DNA of 64,000 nucleotides from Bacteriovoracia bacterium (GTDB taxonomy: Bacteria > Bdellovibrionota > Bacteriovoracia > Bacteriovoracales > Bacteriovoracaceae): assembly GCA_030431635.1 (NCBI GenBank), contig JAUIIL010000003.1:398056-462055 (forward strand), in the 5' to 3' direction. The notes under the pieces were generated by a model, which was not told the origin of the DNA, ran no database searches, and worked only from the letters and a program-made list of their open reading frames with translations. Positions 52,979-62,477 of this stretch are shown here, in pieces. Each line of letters opens with the position of its first letter. The first letter of the stretch is position 1. The position numbers and the translations under genes were made by a program.

Positions 52979-54016
52979 ATGAAATTAAAACTACTCATTG
53001 GTACATTTTTCGTTTTCTTTATCTTCTATAGCTGTTCAGAAAGTAATGGTAAGCCCAATTTTCTGTTTAAAAAAGCTCCCAAAGAAGGGCTGGCCGCCAA
53101 ATTTGGAAATATAGAAATTACTCATGCTGAATTAACCAGTGGAATTGAAACAGAAATTTATGAAGAAGAGAAAAAGATTTTTGATATTAAATATGATCAA
53201 CTCAAAACTTTAATCATTGAAAAGGCGATGGAAGCCGATCCGAAGAAAAAAGGATTAACAAATGATGAGTATCTTGAAAAATATATTGTAGGAAATGTAA
53301 AGGTTTCAGACACAGATATGAATAAGTTTATTGAAGAGAAAAAGATACCCAAAGAGCATATTAATCCTCAAATAAAGGAGAGAATAAAATCGTTCTTAAT
53401 TGGAGAGAAGAAGAGAGATGCTGTTGATAGCTGGCTTGCTGAAAAAACAAAATCACAACCCGTAGAAGTCTATCTAAGCAAACCGAGAAGACCAAGCTTT
53501 AACGTAGAAGTTGGAGATGCTCCTATTAAGGGAAATAAAGACGCGAAGGTTACTATAGTTGAATTTTCTGATTTTCAATGTCCGTTCTGTGCCAAAGGAA
53601 CTGAAGTGATTGATGGAATTACAAAAAAATATGGAAACAAAGTAAAAATAGCTTTTAAAAATTTCCCTCTGCCTTTTCATAAGCAGGCCAAACAAGCGGC
53701 CATCGCTGGTTTATGTGCTCAAGAACAAGGTGATGATAAATTTTGGAAACTACACGATAAGATGTTCTCTGATCAAACCAAACTTGATAAAGATAGTCTG
53801 AAATCTTCAGCTAAAAGTCTTGGTCTTGACTCGGAGAAATTTAATAAGTGCTTAGATGAAAACAAGCATGATGCAAAGGTTGAATCTGACATAGAGAGCG
53901 GGAAGAAAGTTGGAGTGAAATCGACACCCACTTTCTTTGTTAATGGGAAGCTCATTAGCGGTGCTCAACCTTTAGAAGTTTTCTCTGAAATTATCGACGA
54001 AGAACTTAATCAATAA
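52979..54016 (+). CDS. DsbA-like thioredoxin-fold lipoprotein with SurA-like N-terminal helices
   Basis: 345 residues. Lipobox 'FIFYSCSES' (Cys about 19). Residues about 35-165 are helical with 'AAKFGNIEITHAELTSGI', like the N-terminal chaperone domain of SurA/PrsA-type proteins. The thioredoxin domain has 'VEFSDFQCPFCAKG' with active Cys201 and Cys204 (CPFC), and the cis-Pro in 'GVKSTPTFFVNG'. It would oxidise or reduce disulfides of envelope proteins; many secreted proteins in the window have paired Cys. Ribosome binding site AAGGA. Confidence 0.86.
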   Translation: MKLKLLIGTFFVFFIFYSCSESNGKPNFLFKKAPKEGLAAKFGNIEITHAELTSGIETEIYEEEKKIFDIKYDQLKTLIIEKAMEADPKKKGLTNDEYLEKYIVGNVKVSDTDMNKFIEEKKIPKEHINPQIKERIKSFLIGEKKRDAVDSWLAEKTKSQPVEVYLSKPRRPSFNVEVGDAPIKGNKDAKVTIVEFSDFQCPFCAKGTEVIDGITKKYGNKVKIAFKNFPLPFHKQAKQAAIAGLCAQEQGDDKFWKLHDKMFSDQTKLDKDSLKSSAKSLGLDSEKFNKCLDENKHDAKVESDIESGKKVGVKSTPTFFVNGKLISGAQPLEVFSEIIDEELNQ

Positions 54017-54029
54017 AGTCAAATACTGA

Positions 54030-54051
54030 GGGGTAATGCAAAAATTACCCC
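54030..54051. other. Perfect hairpin after the DsbA-like gene
   Basis: GGGGTAAT (54030-54037), loop GCAAAA, ATTACCCC (54044-54051), 14 bases after the stop. There is no T-run behind it, so it may protect the transcript end or act with Rho rather than as an intrinsic terminator. Confidence 0.5.
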
Positions 54052-54134
54052 ATCCTTATCCTCTGCTACCCAAATGATATACTCATATAAGCTGGAATTT
54101 TTCCCAGTTAAAGGCTTAGGTTACAGGGTACTGG

Positions 54135-56102
54135 ATGACAATGAAGGGTATTGACTATACAAAAAGCTTAAATGAAACAAGAGATAAGTATGCAAAGGCC
54201 ATTGCAGACAATAATCGTGCCCACGAAAGAAGTATCACTAATCTCAAAGAGAATCATAATAGAGTCGAAAAAAATCAAAGAGAAAATTACGTTCAAGAAA
54301 GGGATAAGCAACAAGAGCATTATGAAAGAGGGATTGATAGAGTCAAGTCAAAAACAGCTCAAGTTGTTAAGGATAAGCAAGAGCAGTACAACCGAGAGTT
54401 AGAACAGCAAAAAGAAAAGTTTTTTCAAGGTCGACAAGATCAGCAATTAAAATTTCAAACCAAAATTGCAGAACTTGACGAGGATTATAATAAAAATATA
54501 AATCTTCAAAAAGAAAACCACGACAAAATTCAACAAAGAGCTCGTGATAATGCTGATGATAAAGTCAATGTGATTAGAGATGAATATCAAGATCAAGTTG
54601 ATAAATACCTAGAGCGAACAAAATTAAGTAGTGATGATGTTAAAAGGCAAGCTCGAATTGAGAAGAGGGCACTTGTTAGAGATCAGAACGATAAAGTTCA
54701 TGAAATAAGAAAAGAGAATACAGAGAAAGTAAATTTCATGAAAGATGCAATGAGAAAAGATATCGATAGATTAAGAGATGTTCAAGAACAAGAACTTAAA
54801 ACACGAAGCGAGAATCAAGAGAAAAATTTCACAAAATTAAGAAAAGTAACCAACGATAAAGTTGATAATGCTTTTAAAAACTTTGCTTCTCTTAATAAAG
54901 ATAGAACAGAACAGCAGATTCGCGAAATTAAACAAAATCAAAAAAATACCAGTGAAGTAGTTGAAAATATCAAGACAGATTACAATAAACAACTGGATGG
55001 TTATAAATCAAAAGTAGAAAGAAAACTTGAAATTCAGACTGGAGATGATAAGTTTGCTTTAACTCAAATGGGTGTGAAAAACCAAAATGAATATGACCAA
55101 AAATTAGATGAGAATAAGAAGAAAACTCAAAAAAAGGTAACAGAACTTTTTGATAAAATGGATGATGATAGAAAGCTTAATCAAAAATTTAATCAAGAAA
55201 AAAGTGAGATCTTTGCAAACAGATTTAGAGAACAAGAAAAAGAGTTCTTTCAAGTTCGCTCTAAAGACATGGAAAATATGCGTAAGTCTGAAGAAAAGCT
55301 TATAAAAGACCAAGAGTATATTCTTGAAGCAGAGAAAGAGCAATTTAAAACAAAACTTGATGAACAAAGCGATGATGCTTCCGTTAAAATAAAGAACTTG
55401 AAAGAGAACTTCTCTTTAACTTTAGAAGACTTGAACAAAAAAAATCATGGGAACCTCAAGCAAATGAGGGCAGATACGGAGAAAGATAAATCCACTTTCA
55501 TGAAAACGATGAGGGAGCAACACTCGACAAATCTTTATGATATGCGACAAAAATATAGAGATTCCATTAACCTCTCCCGCTCTGAGTTGAATAGAAAGAT
55601 AGCATCCCTTCAAAGAGAAAATGATGCTTTGAAAAGAACAATGGAAAATAAAGTTCAAGATATTTTGACAAAATCTAAGATGGAGTTAGATTTTAATAAA
55701 GAAGTTCTTGATGACAGGATTAAAGCTAATTTAAAAACAGCTAATGAAGAGCGTAAAAATCTCTTAAATGATTTTAGAAATCAAATTTTTTCCATAAGAG
55801 AGAAGCATGCGAAGGAAATGGAGGAAGTTTCTTTTGAACAAGATAGGAAAATGAGGGAGATGACTCAAGTTTTCCAAAATACTATTGCAAAAATTAACCA
55901 TGAGAACCTACAAAATAAAGATAAAATGCTCATGGAGCATAAATTAGAATTTGACAGATTGAAGCAGCAGTTTGAAACTGAAAAAGTCAGAATGGCAGAC
56001 CAATTTAAGAACCAAATGGATGATATGGGGCGAGCTTATAAAGAGCAATTAAAGAATCTGCAAGACTTTAAAGACCGTACTGAAAAAACTTATAGTGCGT
56101 AA
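54135..56102 (+). CDS. Long cytoplasmic coiled-coil protein
   Basis: 655 residues, nearly all coiled coil: extremely rich in Lys, Glu, Gln, Asp, Asn and Arg, with few Pro, only short interruptions and no Cys. No signal peptide or membrane segment. No catalytic motif. Such proteins form filaments or scaffolds. A coiled-coil-rich cytoskeletal protein (Ccrp) is described in Bdellovibrio, and this could be its analogue, but coiled coils look alike and orthology cannot be judged here. The start at 54135 has a second ATG two codons later. Confidence 0.7.
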   Translation: MTMKGIDYTKSLNETRDKYAKAIADNNRAHERSITNLKENHNRVEKNQRENYVQERDKQQEHYERGIDRVKSKTAQVVKDKQEQYNRELEQQKEKFFQGRQDQQLKFQTKIAELDEDYNKNINLQKENHDKIQQRARDNADDKVNVIRDEYQDQVDKYLERTKLSSDDVKRQARIEKRALVRDQNDKVHEIRKENTEKVNFMKDAMRKDIDRLRDVQEQELKTRSENQEKNFTKLRKVTNDKVDNAFKNFASLNKDRTEQQIREIKQNQKNTSEVVENIKTDYNKQLDGYKSKVERKLEIQTGDDKFALTQMGVKNQNEYDQKLDENKKKTQKKVTELFDKMDDDRKLNQKFNQEKSEIFANRFREQEKEFFQVRSKDMENMRKSEEKLIKDQEYILEAEKEQFKTKLDEQSDDASVKIKNLKENFSLTLEDLNKKNHGNLKQMRADTEKDKSTFMKTMREQHSTNLYDMRQKYRDSINLSRSELNRKIASLQRENDALKRTMENKVQDILTKSKMELDFNKEVLDDRIKANLKTANEERKNLLNDFRNQIFSIREKHAKEMEEVSFEQDRKMREMTQVFQNTIAKINHENLQNKDKMLMEHKLEFDRLKQQFETEKVRMADQFKNQMDDMGRAYKEQLKNLQDFKDRTEKTYSA

Positions 56103-56127
56103 AGAGAAATAATACCAAGGTTAAAAT

Positions 56128-57555
56128 ATGAATTCTCGCAGGGCTAAAATTATTGCGACACTTGGTCCGTCGTCAAACGATATTAATACTATTAAAGAAC
56201 TCATTAAAGCTGGAATGAACTGTGCGAGGATCAACATGAGTCATGGAACTCATGAATCTCATCGCGATGTGATTAAAACAATTCGACAAGCTTCTAGAGA
56301 GATTGAAAGAGAAGTTGCCATTTTACTTGATCTTCAAGGACCTAAAATTAGAGTGGACAAATTACCAGCTCCTTTAGAACTCAAGAAAGGAGAAAAGTGG
56401 GTCATTGGAACCCAAGAAGCCTTATCAAAAAATAAGAAATACAAAAATAACTCTATTCCGACTGTCTATGAGCACTTAGTTGATGATGCTAGAGAAGGCG
56501 CGACTATTTTATTTGATGATGGAAATCTTGAAGCGAAGGCACTGGCCAAAGAAGATGATGTCCTTCTCATCGAAATCATAGAAGGGGGGCTTCTTAAATC
56601 CAATAAGGGGATCAACCTTCCGGATGTCGATGTCTCTGCACCTAGTTTAACTAAGAAAGATGAAGAAGATCTCATTTTCGGCTTAGGTGAAGATGTTGAT
56701 TATGTGGCCATCAGTTTTGTGAGAACGGTTGATGATGTAGTTAAGGTTCAAAATTTTATTAAGGCCAAAGGTTATGATACTCCTGTTATTGCTAAAATCG
56801 AAAAACCTGAAGCCATTAAAAATATCGATGAAATTATCTACCATGCCAGTATGATTATGATTGCTCGTGGAGACATGGGGGTAGAGCTTGGAAATCATCT
56901 TGTTCCAGCTGTTCAAAAAGATATTATCAATCGCTGTAACATGGTGGGGAGACCTGTTATTACTGCCACTCAAATGTTAGAGAGTATGATAGAGAACTCA
57001 AGGCCAACCAGGGCAGAGGCCTCTGATGTGGCCAATGCTATATGGGATGGCACTGATGTTGTTATGCTAAGTGGAGAAACAGCTGCAGGTGCTTATCCTG
57101 TGCAAGCAGTAAAAATGATGTCACAAATTATTTTAGAAGCAGAGAAAAGACCAAAAGAGAGACCTCTACTGAGAAACCAAGAGCTTGTTGGAGTGACACA
57201 AACAATGCAGGTGGCGGCTTCTTTAGTTGCAGAAAAGATTCAGGCCAGTTGGATTATTTCAGTCACGGAGACGGGGCGTTCTTGTTTCAAGATGACACGC
57301 TTTAGACCATCGACCAGAGTTTTGGGAGTAACCAAATCACTTCAAGCGGTAAGGCGTATGTGTTTGTACTGGGGGATAGCTCCTTTTTTTATTGAAGAGC
57401 ATGGTGATTCTAAAGCAATGGAAATTGAAATGATTGCTCTGTTAAAAGAAAGGGCCCTTGTCTCTCAAGGTGATAAAGTGGTTGTGACTCACGGAAGAGG
57501 GTCATTTTTCAGTGAAGGTGCGACTAATCTTGTTCGAGTTGAAGAAATCGACTAA
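56128..57555 (+). CDS. pyk: Pyruvate kinase
   Basis: 475 residues, normal for bacterial Pyk (about 470). It makes ATP and pyruvate from PEP in glycolysis. N-terminal 'RRAKIIATLGPSS', 'MNCARINMSHGTHESH', 'LLDLQGPKIRV', catalytic 'VIAKIEKPEAI' (Lys, Glu), 'MIARGDMGVELG', 'TATQMLESMIENSRPTRAEASDVANAIWDGTDVVMLSGETAAG' region and a C-terminal regulatory domain. It is complete. Its stop overlaps the queG start by one base (TAATG). Confidence 0.97.
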   Translation: MNSRRAKIIATLGPSSNDINTIKELIKAGMNCARINMSHGTHESHRDVIKTIRQASREIEREVAILLDLQGPKIRVDKLPAPLELKKGEKWVIGTQEALSKNKKYKNNSIPTVYEHLVDDAREGATILFDDGNLEAKALAKEDDVLLIEIIEGGLLKSNKGINLPDVDVSAPSLTKKDEEDLIFGLGEDVDYVAISFVRTVDDVVKVQNFIKAKGYDTPVIAKIEKPEAIKNIDEIIYHASMIMIARGDMGVELGNHLVPAVQKDIINRCNMVGRPVITATQMLESMIENSRPTRAEASDVANAIWDGTDVVMLSGETAAGAYPVQAVKMMSQIILEAEKRPKERPLLRNQELVGVTQTMQVAASLVAEKIQASWIISVTETGRSCFKMTRFRPSTRVLGVTKSLQAVRRMCLYWGIAPFFIEEHGDSKAMEIEMIALLKERALVSQGDKVVVTHGRGSFFSEGATNLVRVEEID

Positions 57556-58517
57556 TGCTTTCCTACCAATTTCTGAATGAAAAATTCCTGAATGACCAAG
57601 GTGTTATTGATTGGGGCTATACTGAAGAGCATTTGGCCCATAGTTATCATTATTTTCAAAATTGGGTAGAAAATGGAAATGCAGGTTCACTGGAATATCT
57701 GAAAGGACAAAAGGCCCTCACAAGAGAATCTATTAAAAATTATTTCCCTCATTTTCAAAGTGCTCTTGTTTTTCTTTTCCCTTACTATCAAACGAAAAAA
57801 GATCTCGAACAGGTCGATTCAAAACTAAAAATTGCATCCTACGTTCATGGTTTCTATGGAGAGGATTATCACCTTTATTTAAGACAGCGACTTGGAGAAA
57901 TTAAAAATAAAATCTTAAACGAAGTTCTTGATTGTGAAATTTTATTTACTTTAGATACCCAACCCGTTCTTGAAAGAGATTTGGCCTATAGAGCTGGGCT
58001 AGGGTGGTTTGGGAAAAACTCTATGCTTATTTCTAGAGAGCATGGAAGTTATTTTATTATTGGTTCTCTTTTGTTATCTCGCAAACTTCATTTAGGGCCT
58101 GCAAGCATGGGAGTCGACCATTGTGGGCAATGTAGAGCTTGTATAGAGGCCTGTCCTACTTTGGCCATAACACCAGAGCGCACGATTATTGCTCAAAAAT
58201 GTATTAGTACCTATACTATTGAGGTTTTTAAAGATGAGAAGCCCCCTGAAGGATATCAAAACTCCCATGGTGAAATTTTTGGCTGTGACATCTGCCAGGA
58301 AGTTTGTCCTTGGAATGTAAAAAAATTAAAAACACTAGTTTCTAGAAAGATATCAAACCCTTTAATTGATTTTTTCTACTCTCAAAAAGTTGAAGATATT
58401 ATCGCTTCTCTTGAATCAATGAGTAAGAGGGCCTTTAGGAAGTTTTTCGCTAATACTCCTTTAGAGAGAACTGGAAGAGACGGAGTTTTAAAAAATATCA
58501 AAAGATATTTAAAATAA
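57555..58517 (+). CDS. queG: Epoxyqueuosine reductase
   Basis: 320 residues. It reduces epoxyqueuosine to queuosine in tRNA with a cobalamin and two [4Fe-4S] clusters. The catalytic region 'TQPVLERDLAYRAGLGWFGKNSMLI' is typical of QueG, followed by two cluster sites: 'CGQCRACIEACP' and 'CDICQEVCPWN'. Together with queC (33.2 kb) it shows that the organism makes queuosine. The coupling to pyk is only positional. Confidence 0.94.
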   Translation: MLSYQFLNEKFLNDQGVIDWGYTEEHLAHSYHYFQNWVENGNAGSLEYLKGQKALTRESIKNYFPHFQSALVFLFPYYQTKKDLEQVDSKLKIASYVHGFYGEDYHLYLRQRLGEIKNKILNEVLDCEILFTLDTQPVLERDLAYRAGLGWFGKNSMLISREHGSYFIIGSLLLSRKLHLGPASMGVDHCGQCRACIEACPTLAITPERTIIAQKCISTYTIEVFKDEKPPEGYQNSHGEIFGCDICQEVCPWNVKKLKTLVSRKISNPLIDFFYSQKVEDIIASLESMSKRAFRKFFANTPLERTGRDGVLKNIKRYLK

Positions 58518-58623
58518 AGTTATTTAAATTCAAATACTTAGATAGAGAGCAGTAATCTTTACACCTTTCTTGGCAGGGCGCTTAAAATAGGTGATAATGC
58601 AACGCATTCACTGGCGAGGTTTC

Positions 58624-59853
58624 ATGAACTACATTCTTTTATCTCATCTTCTCTTATTTCTTTTACTTTCTTGTTTTGGACATCATGCTGATGAAGCAGC
58701 TGTTGAAGCGATGTATGAGGTAGGTTGTCAAACTGACTTAAGTGTTTTTGGAATATACAGAGAAAACTATACGATTGTTCCTTGTGATGAGAACGCGAAA
58801 ACAATTCAAGAAGCTGTTTACAAAGAAGGAAATGCATCAAGGCCAAAACCTATTATCGTTTTGCCTGGAAAATACAAAGAGGGTGTTATCATTAGAAAAT
58901 CACGTCCTGTTGATTCTGAACCTGATACTATTAAAAATGATATTCAACTCTACTCTCTTTATCCATTTTCTGGAATTGAAGAGCACCAAATTGGAACAAT
59001 CATTAGTGGAGATAATAAGTTTAGGCCCCTTTCTATTCTTTTTGCTACTGAAGAAACTCATATAGCTGGTTTTAGTATTGTGGAAGGTAAATCAATAGAC
59101 TCAAGAAGTGGTTTTCCTGATGGCAGTTTTATAAAAAAAATTAATGAAAAAAAACTCTATTATAGAACGACTGAAGTTGATACTTATGGAGGAGGGGTTT
59201 TTATTCAGCACTCTGACGTAAGGCTCTCCTACTTGAGAGTATATGATAACTTGGCCCAGTATGGAGGGGGAATATTTATTAGAGGTTTAGAGAATGGCTC
59301 TAAGACACTCTATAACCCAACCATAGAGAATAGTTATTTTTATTTCAATTCAGCTGTAACTGGAGGAGGGATGTATATTAGAGAGAGCTCTCCTCGCTTG
59401 AGGCGAATAATTGTTGCTGATAATAAGACACAAACTTTGGTGGTTGATCCAGATCCTGAGTATGATGAGAAGGGGGGAACTTTCAGTTTTACAAAGGGAG
59501 CTGGGATTTTAACTCTTGATGCCGCTAAGTCAGTTTTAGATGGTGTTATCATTAATAACAACCATCATGAAAACCCTAATCTCTTAGGAGCGGACCTTTA
59601 TATGGATTATCTTGGGACGACTTATACAGGGGTTTATATAGAGAGCACTTTATGTCTTAATTCTGAATTGAGCTGGTATATAGAGCCAAGGGCCTATAAA
59701 CCTAATCATTATAGTACTCACAATCTTGAAAAAGCTAAAATTATTTCTGGAGAGATTTATTCGACTGATAGTCCAACAGGGGAAGATAAAGGTTACTACA
59801 GAGTGACTCATCCTGATTGTATGAAAGCTCAACCAGAGTGGGAAGGAATTTAG
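58624..59853 (+). CDS. Lipoprotein with parallel beta-helix fold
   Basis: 409 residues from ATG at 58624 with GCGAGG upstream; an earlier frame start is less likely. Signal with lipobox 'LLLLSCFGH'. Repeated short strands with Gly-Gly-Gly turns ('TYGGGVFIQHSDVRLSYLRV', 'QYGGGIFIRGL', 'VTGGGMYIRESSPRLRRIIV', 'KGAGILTLDAAKSVLDGVII') are characteristic of right-handed beta-helix proteins (pectate-lyase or autotransporter type). Opening 'KTIQEAVYKEGN' is the usual start of such helices. No catalytic residues assigned; adhesin or carbohydrate-binding role possible. Confidence 0.7.
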   Translation: MNYILLSHLLLFLLLSCFGHHADEAAVEAMYEVGCQTDLSVFGIYRENYTIVPCDENAKTIQEAVYKEGNASRPKPIIVLPGKYKEGVIIRKSRPVDSEPDTIKNDIQLYSLYPFSGIEEHQIGTIISGDNKFRPLSILFATEETHIAGFSIVEGKSIDSRSGFPDGSFIKKINEKKLYYRTTEVDTYGGGVFIQHSDVRLSYLRVYDNLAQYGGGIFIRGLENGSKTLYNPTIENSYFYFNSAVTGGGMYIRESSPRLRRIIVADNKTQTLVVDPDPEYDEKGGTFSFTKGAGILTLDAAKSVLDGVIINNNHHENPNLLGADLYMDYLGTTYTGVYIESTLCLNSELSWYIEPRAYKPNHYSTHNLEKAKIISGEIYSTDSPTGEDKGYYRVTHPDCMKAQPEWEGI

Positions 59854-59855
59854 TT

Positions 59856-60623
59856 TTAAAAGAGTTTCTCGTTTTTTAAAAAAGAGAATAAGTGAGTAGC
59901 AGCCAATTCTGGTTTATGGTGTGGAAGATTGGTTGGTTCATGTGTTGTAACTTCACATCCATTTCTCTCAAGAAGTTCTGCCAACCTCTGCATTCCCCCT
60001 TTACCGACAACGATATCATCGATTCCTGTGATAAGATGAATCCGATGATCAGAAATAGAAATTTTTTCTTTCTCATCTTTAATCCAAGAAAAGACAATAT
60101 CAGAATCAAGGGAAGGACTAACAAGTTGTCTTCTTATATTCAGTGTTTTTTGATAAAAACTACTTTCAAAAACATGAATATGTTTCCCTTGATTAAGACC
60201 AAGCCCAACCCCTACACAAACCTTGTCTATCTTTCCAAAGCGCTTATCATCCATTGCCCATCCTGACATAAGGGCCCCTAAAGAGTGGCCAGCGAGAATA
60301 ACTCTTGAGGCTTCTTTGTTAGTTATTTTTTTTAACTCTGAGTAAGCTTCAAAGAAGAGTCCATGAGCGTGGTTTTTAAAGGTTTCAAAGCTCTCAACTT
60401 CATTAAAACTCCCTAGGTAATGACCCGGAAGGTCAAAAATGAGGGAGGGGATTCCGGCGTCTGCACATCTTATGGCCCAAGGCAAAACGTCAGTCTTAGA
60501 AGCGGTATAGCCGTGAGTGAAGAGGCAAAAGGTTTTTGAATGCTCACCGGTCGGGACTAAGGCCATGGCATTAACTTTAAACTCAAGATATTGAAGTTGA
60601 AGTTTATGAATTTTAGTTTCCAA
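59856..60623 (-). CDS. Alpha/beta hydrolase
   Basis: 255 residues, cytoplasmic by lack of signal peptide. 'FCLFTHGYTASKTDVLPWA' (oxyanion turn HG), nucleophile elbow 'LAGHSLGALMSGWA' (Ser), acidic residue in 'TGIDDIVVGKGG' and His in 'THLFSFL' near the end complete a triad. Family includes esterases and lipases; substrate unknown. Convergent with the beta-helix gene, with a 2-base gap. Confidence 0.85.
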   Translation of the reverse strand: METKIHKLQLQYLEFKVNAMALVPTGEHSKTFCLFTHGYTASKTDVLPWAIRCADAGIPSLIFDLPGHYLGSFNEVESFETFKNHAHGLFFEAYSELKKITNKEASRVILAGHSLGALMSGWAMDDKRFGKIDKVCVGVGLGLNQGKHIHVFESSFYQKTLNIRRQLVSPSLDSDIVFSWIKDEKEKISISDHRIHLITGIDDIVVGKGGMQRLAELLERNGCEVTTHEPTNLPHHKPELAATHLFSFLKNEKLF

Positions 60624-60697
60624 AAAGGCCTCATTATTATTGACGTTTAGCAGTCAAAACATTAACTTAAATCTCACGTTTTTAGAAGTTTCGAAAT

Positions 60698-60773
60698 GCC
60701 CTGATAGCTCAGTTGGTAGAGCAAAGGACTGAAAATCCTTGTGTCGGTGGTTCAAGTCCGCCTCGGGGCACCA
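60698..60773 (+). tRNA. tRNA-Phe (anticodon GAA)
   Basis: Acceptor GCCCTGA / TCGGGGC, D-arm GCTC / GAGC, anticodon stem AAGGA / TCCTT with loop CTGAAAA (anticodon GAA), T-arm with TTCAAGT, discriminator A and encoded CCA. 76 bases, complete. Confidence 0.96.
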
Positions 60774-60801
60774 ACTGTAAAGCTACTCGAAACGTCACAA
60801 T

Positions 60802-60836
60802 AAAAAGCCAGCATTTCATCGTGCTGGCTTTTTTTA
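60802..60836 (+). terminator. Intrinsic terminator after tRNA-Phe
   Basis: AAAAAGCCAGCA and TGCTGGCTTTTTTT form a strong GC-containing stem with an 8-base loop and a seven-base T-run, 30 bases after the tRNA. Confidence 0.93.
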
Positions 60837-61198
60837 TGCCCTCTTTTTGCTCGTATAAGCCTTTTAAGCTTTATTACTATTTAGATTGATTCTCTTTACT
60901 TTACTCAAACAACTGCTCAAAACTCATATCTCTGCTCTCACAATTCTCTTTAAAAAATTAAATTTAATTTTCTCATAACCAATACCGCTTTGCTGACCAC
61001 TTACAATCGTAGAGGGTGAGTGGTCAGCAAAGTGAGTACGGAGTTAGAGAAATCTAAAAATGAATGAATTTAATGATTTGAAGAGGACTAAAGTCAAAGA
61101 AAGACAAACACAGGCCCAAACACGCGGTTTGGGGTAAGCATTGATCTTCTCTGGGGTAAATGCTAAAAAATTTTGACGAAATTTATTCTTACGAAAAT
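60837..61198. other. Gene-poor interval with a long inverted repeat
   Basis: About 360 bases without a supported gene. The only notable structure is an inverted repeat: CTTTGCTGACCACT at 60988-61001 and its exact complement at 61019-61032, extendable inwards by one G-T and two normal pairs, giving a stem of about 17 bp around a 12-base loop. There is no T-run. A tiny frame from ATG 61060 (25 residues) lacks a ribosome binding site and is not called. Confidence 0.6.
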
Positions 61199-61227
61199 GA
61201 AAAACGGCCAATCCAAATGGCCGTTAA
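61199..61227 (-). terminator. Intrinsic terminator for the beta-propeller gene
   Basis: Read on the minus strand, AACGGCCA and TGGCCGTT form an 8-bp stem with a 7-base loop, followed by a short run of T, 36 bases after the stop at 61263. Confidence 0.75.
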
Positions 61228-61262
61228 TTCTCAAGTATAAAAAAGTTATTTTTCACAGATGA

Positions 61263-62477
61263 CTAGTCAATTACGAGCAGTGAGGTATTGTGACAATGTT
61301 TTGCTATAGGAAGTGCGAACATTTTTTCAAAACACTTTTGTGGGGATGAAGATTCTACTGCCCACCATGATTGAACCCCAAGAACTGCTTTTTGTGTTTC
61401 TTCATAATTTCTCAATATGACTGTTGGTGAATGTACTCCAAGGTGAGAAGGGTTTGAGTTTTCATAAAAAACCTCTGGGTTTGACCAGTTTTGACCGTCT
61501 GAAGAAGAACGCTTTAAAACCTTTTGGTAGCTATAGCTAATAACAGGGATTGTAGGGACCGAAGATGAAAAGTCTGTATAATAAAGTTCATAGTGGTTAT
61601 TCCTGTAAATAACTTCAGGCATATTTACAAAGTCTAATTTTGAAAGATCATCAAAACGAGTTGTTAGCATTGGCATCTCTTCCTTAGAAGAACAATCTAT
61701 TTTCTCAAAGTTAATTGAGAAACATTTTCTCCCAAGACCTATTTCGTTTATTTGAGCTAAGTCGTCATCTAAGGGTTCCTTGTGATCTAGAGGTTTTTGA
61801 GTTAGTTTGTTAACAGCTCTTAATCCGAGGTAATATACCTCAAATCGTTTAGATTGTTTATTCCAAATAGCTGTTGGTTCCTGCGTATTTTCACTGTCGA
61901 AGCTGAAACCATTGTGATTTGCAGGTATCAGAGGACCTACGAGGAAGCGCTTAAAGCGATTACTCGGTTTGACTAAAAGCTTACTTAGTTTTTTTATTTT
62001 TAATCTCGAAACTCCTATCTGATATCTCTTCCAATACTCCTTTTCATTTTTTGATTGTCTCCAAGCACTATAAAATAAATAATAATATCTTCCTTTCTTA
62101 ACAACTGAAGGAGTTTCTACATAATGACCGTCCCACTTGTTTGAATTCAAGCTAGGAAGAAATACTGGCTGACTTCTAAACTTGTAGTCCGTTTTGTTTT
62201 TCTTTTGAAAACCGTAGCCAATTCCAAAAGTAACACTTGAAATATTACAATGCTTATCTGAGTAAAATAGTGTGTAGAGTTCCGGTAAATTACGCTCCTT
62301 ACAGAAAAGGGTACCAAAAAAGATGTGAGTTCCTTCCTTATCCTCTAGCATGAATGGATCCCATAGATTCATAGGAGTTTTATGGAAACCTGACTTAATT
62401 TCAAGGATAGAAGCATAAGAGTTTCTCATCATAAATGAAGAGGATAGAAATAAAAAAAAAATTAATAATCTATTCAT
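61263..62477 (-). CDS. Secreted five-bladed-propeller (GH43-like) protein
   Basis: 404 residues with signal peptide ('RLLIFFLFLSSSFMMRNSYA', cleavage about 23). The mature region reads like glycoside hydrolase family 43/GH130 propellers: 'MNLWDPFMLEDKEGTHIFFG' (blade 1 with Asp), 'HYVETPSVVKKGRYYYLFYSAW' with the typical '(E)TP...G.YYL.YS' block, 'EPTAIWNKQSKRFEVYYLG', 'MPEVIYRNNHYELYYTD' and 'HSPTVILRN'. The repeated 'strand + (D/E)-x-P' pattern supports the fold; enzyme activity is not proved. GGGGAG binding site seven bases upstream. Adjacent to an IS element. Confidence 0.62.
   Translation of the reverse strand: MNRLLIFFLFLSSSFMMRNSYASILEIKSGFHKTPMNLWDPFMLEDKEGTHIFFGTLFCKERNLPELYTLFYSDKHCNISSVTFGIGYGFQKKNKTDYKFRSQPVFLPSLNSNKWDGHYVETPSVVKKGRYYYLFYSAWRQSKNEKEYWKRYQIGVSRLKIKKLSKLLVKPSNRFKRFLVGPLIPANHNGFSFDSENTQEPTAIWNKQSKRFEVYYLGLRAVNKLTQKPLDHKEPLDDDLAQINEIGLGRKCFSINFEKIDCSSKEEMPMLTTRFDDLSKLDFVNMPEVIYRNNHYELYYTDFSSSVPTIPVISYSYQKVLKRSSSDGQNWSNPEVFYENSNPSHLGVHSPTVILRNYEETQKAVLGVQSWWAVESSSPQKCFEKMFALPIAKHCHNTSLLVID

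Noticed and set aside
58742..59065. 107-codon frame inside the beta-helix lipoprotein gene
   Set aside because: Same-strand shadow: the beta-helix frame carries the clear signal and repeats.
59892..60266. 124-codon open frame antisense to the alpha/beta hydrolase
   Set aside because: Fully inside a well-supported gene on the other strand, no ribosome binding site, composition of a shadow frame.
61060..61137. 25-codon frame after the long inverted repeat
   Set aside because: No ribosome binding site at proper distance and no recognisable product.
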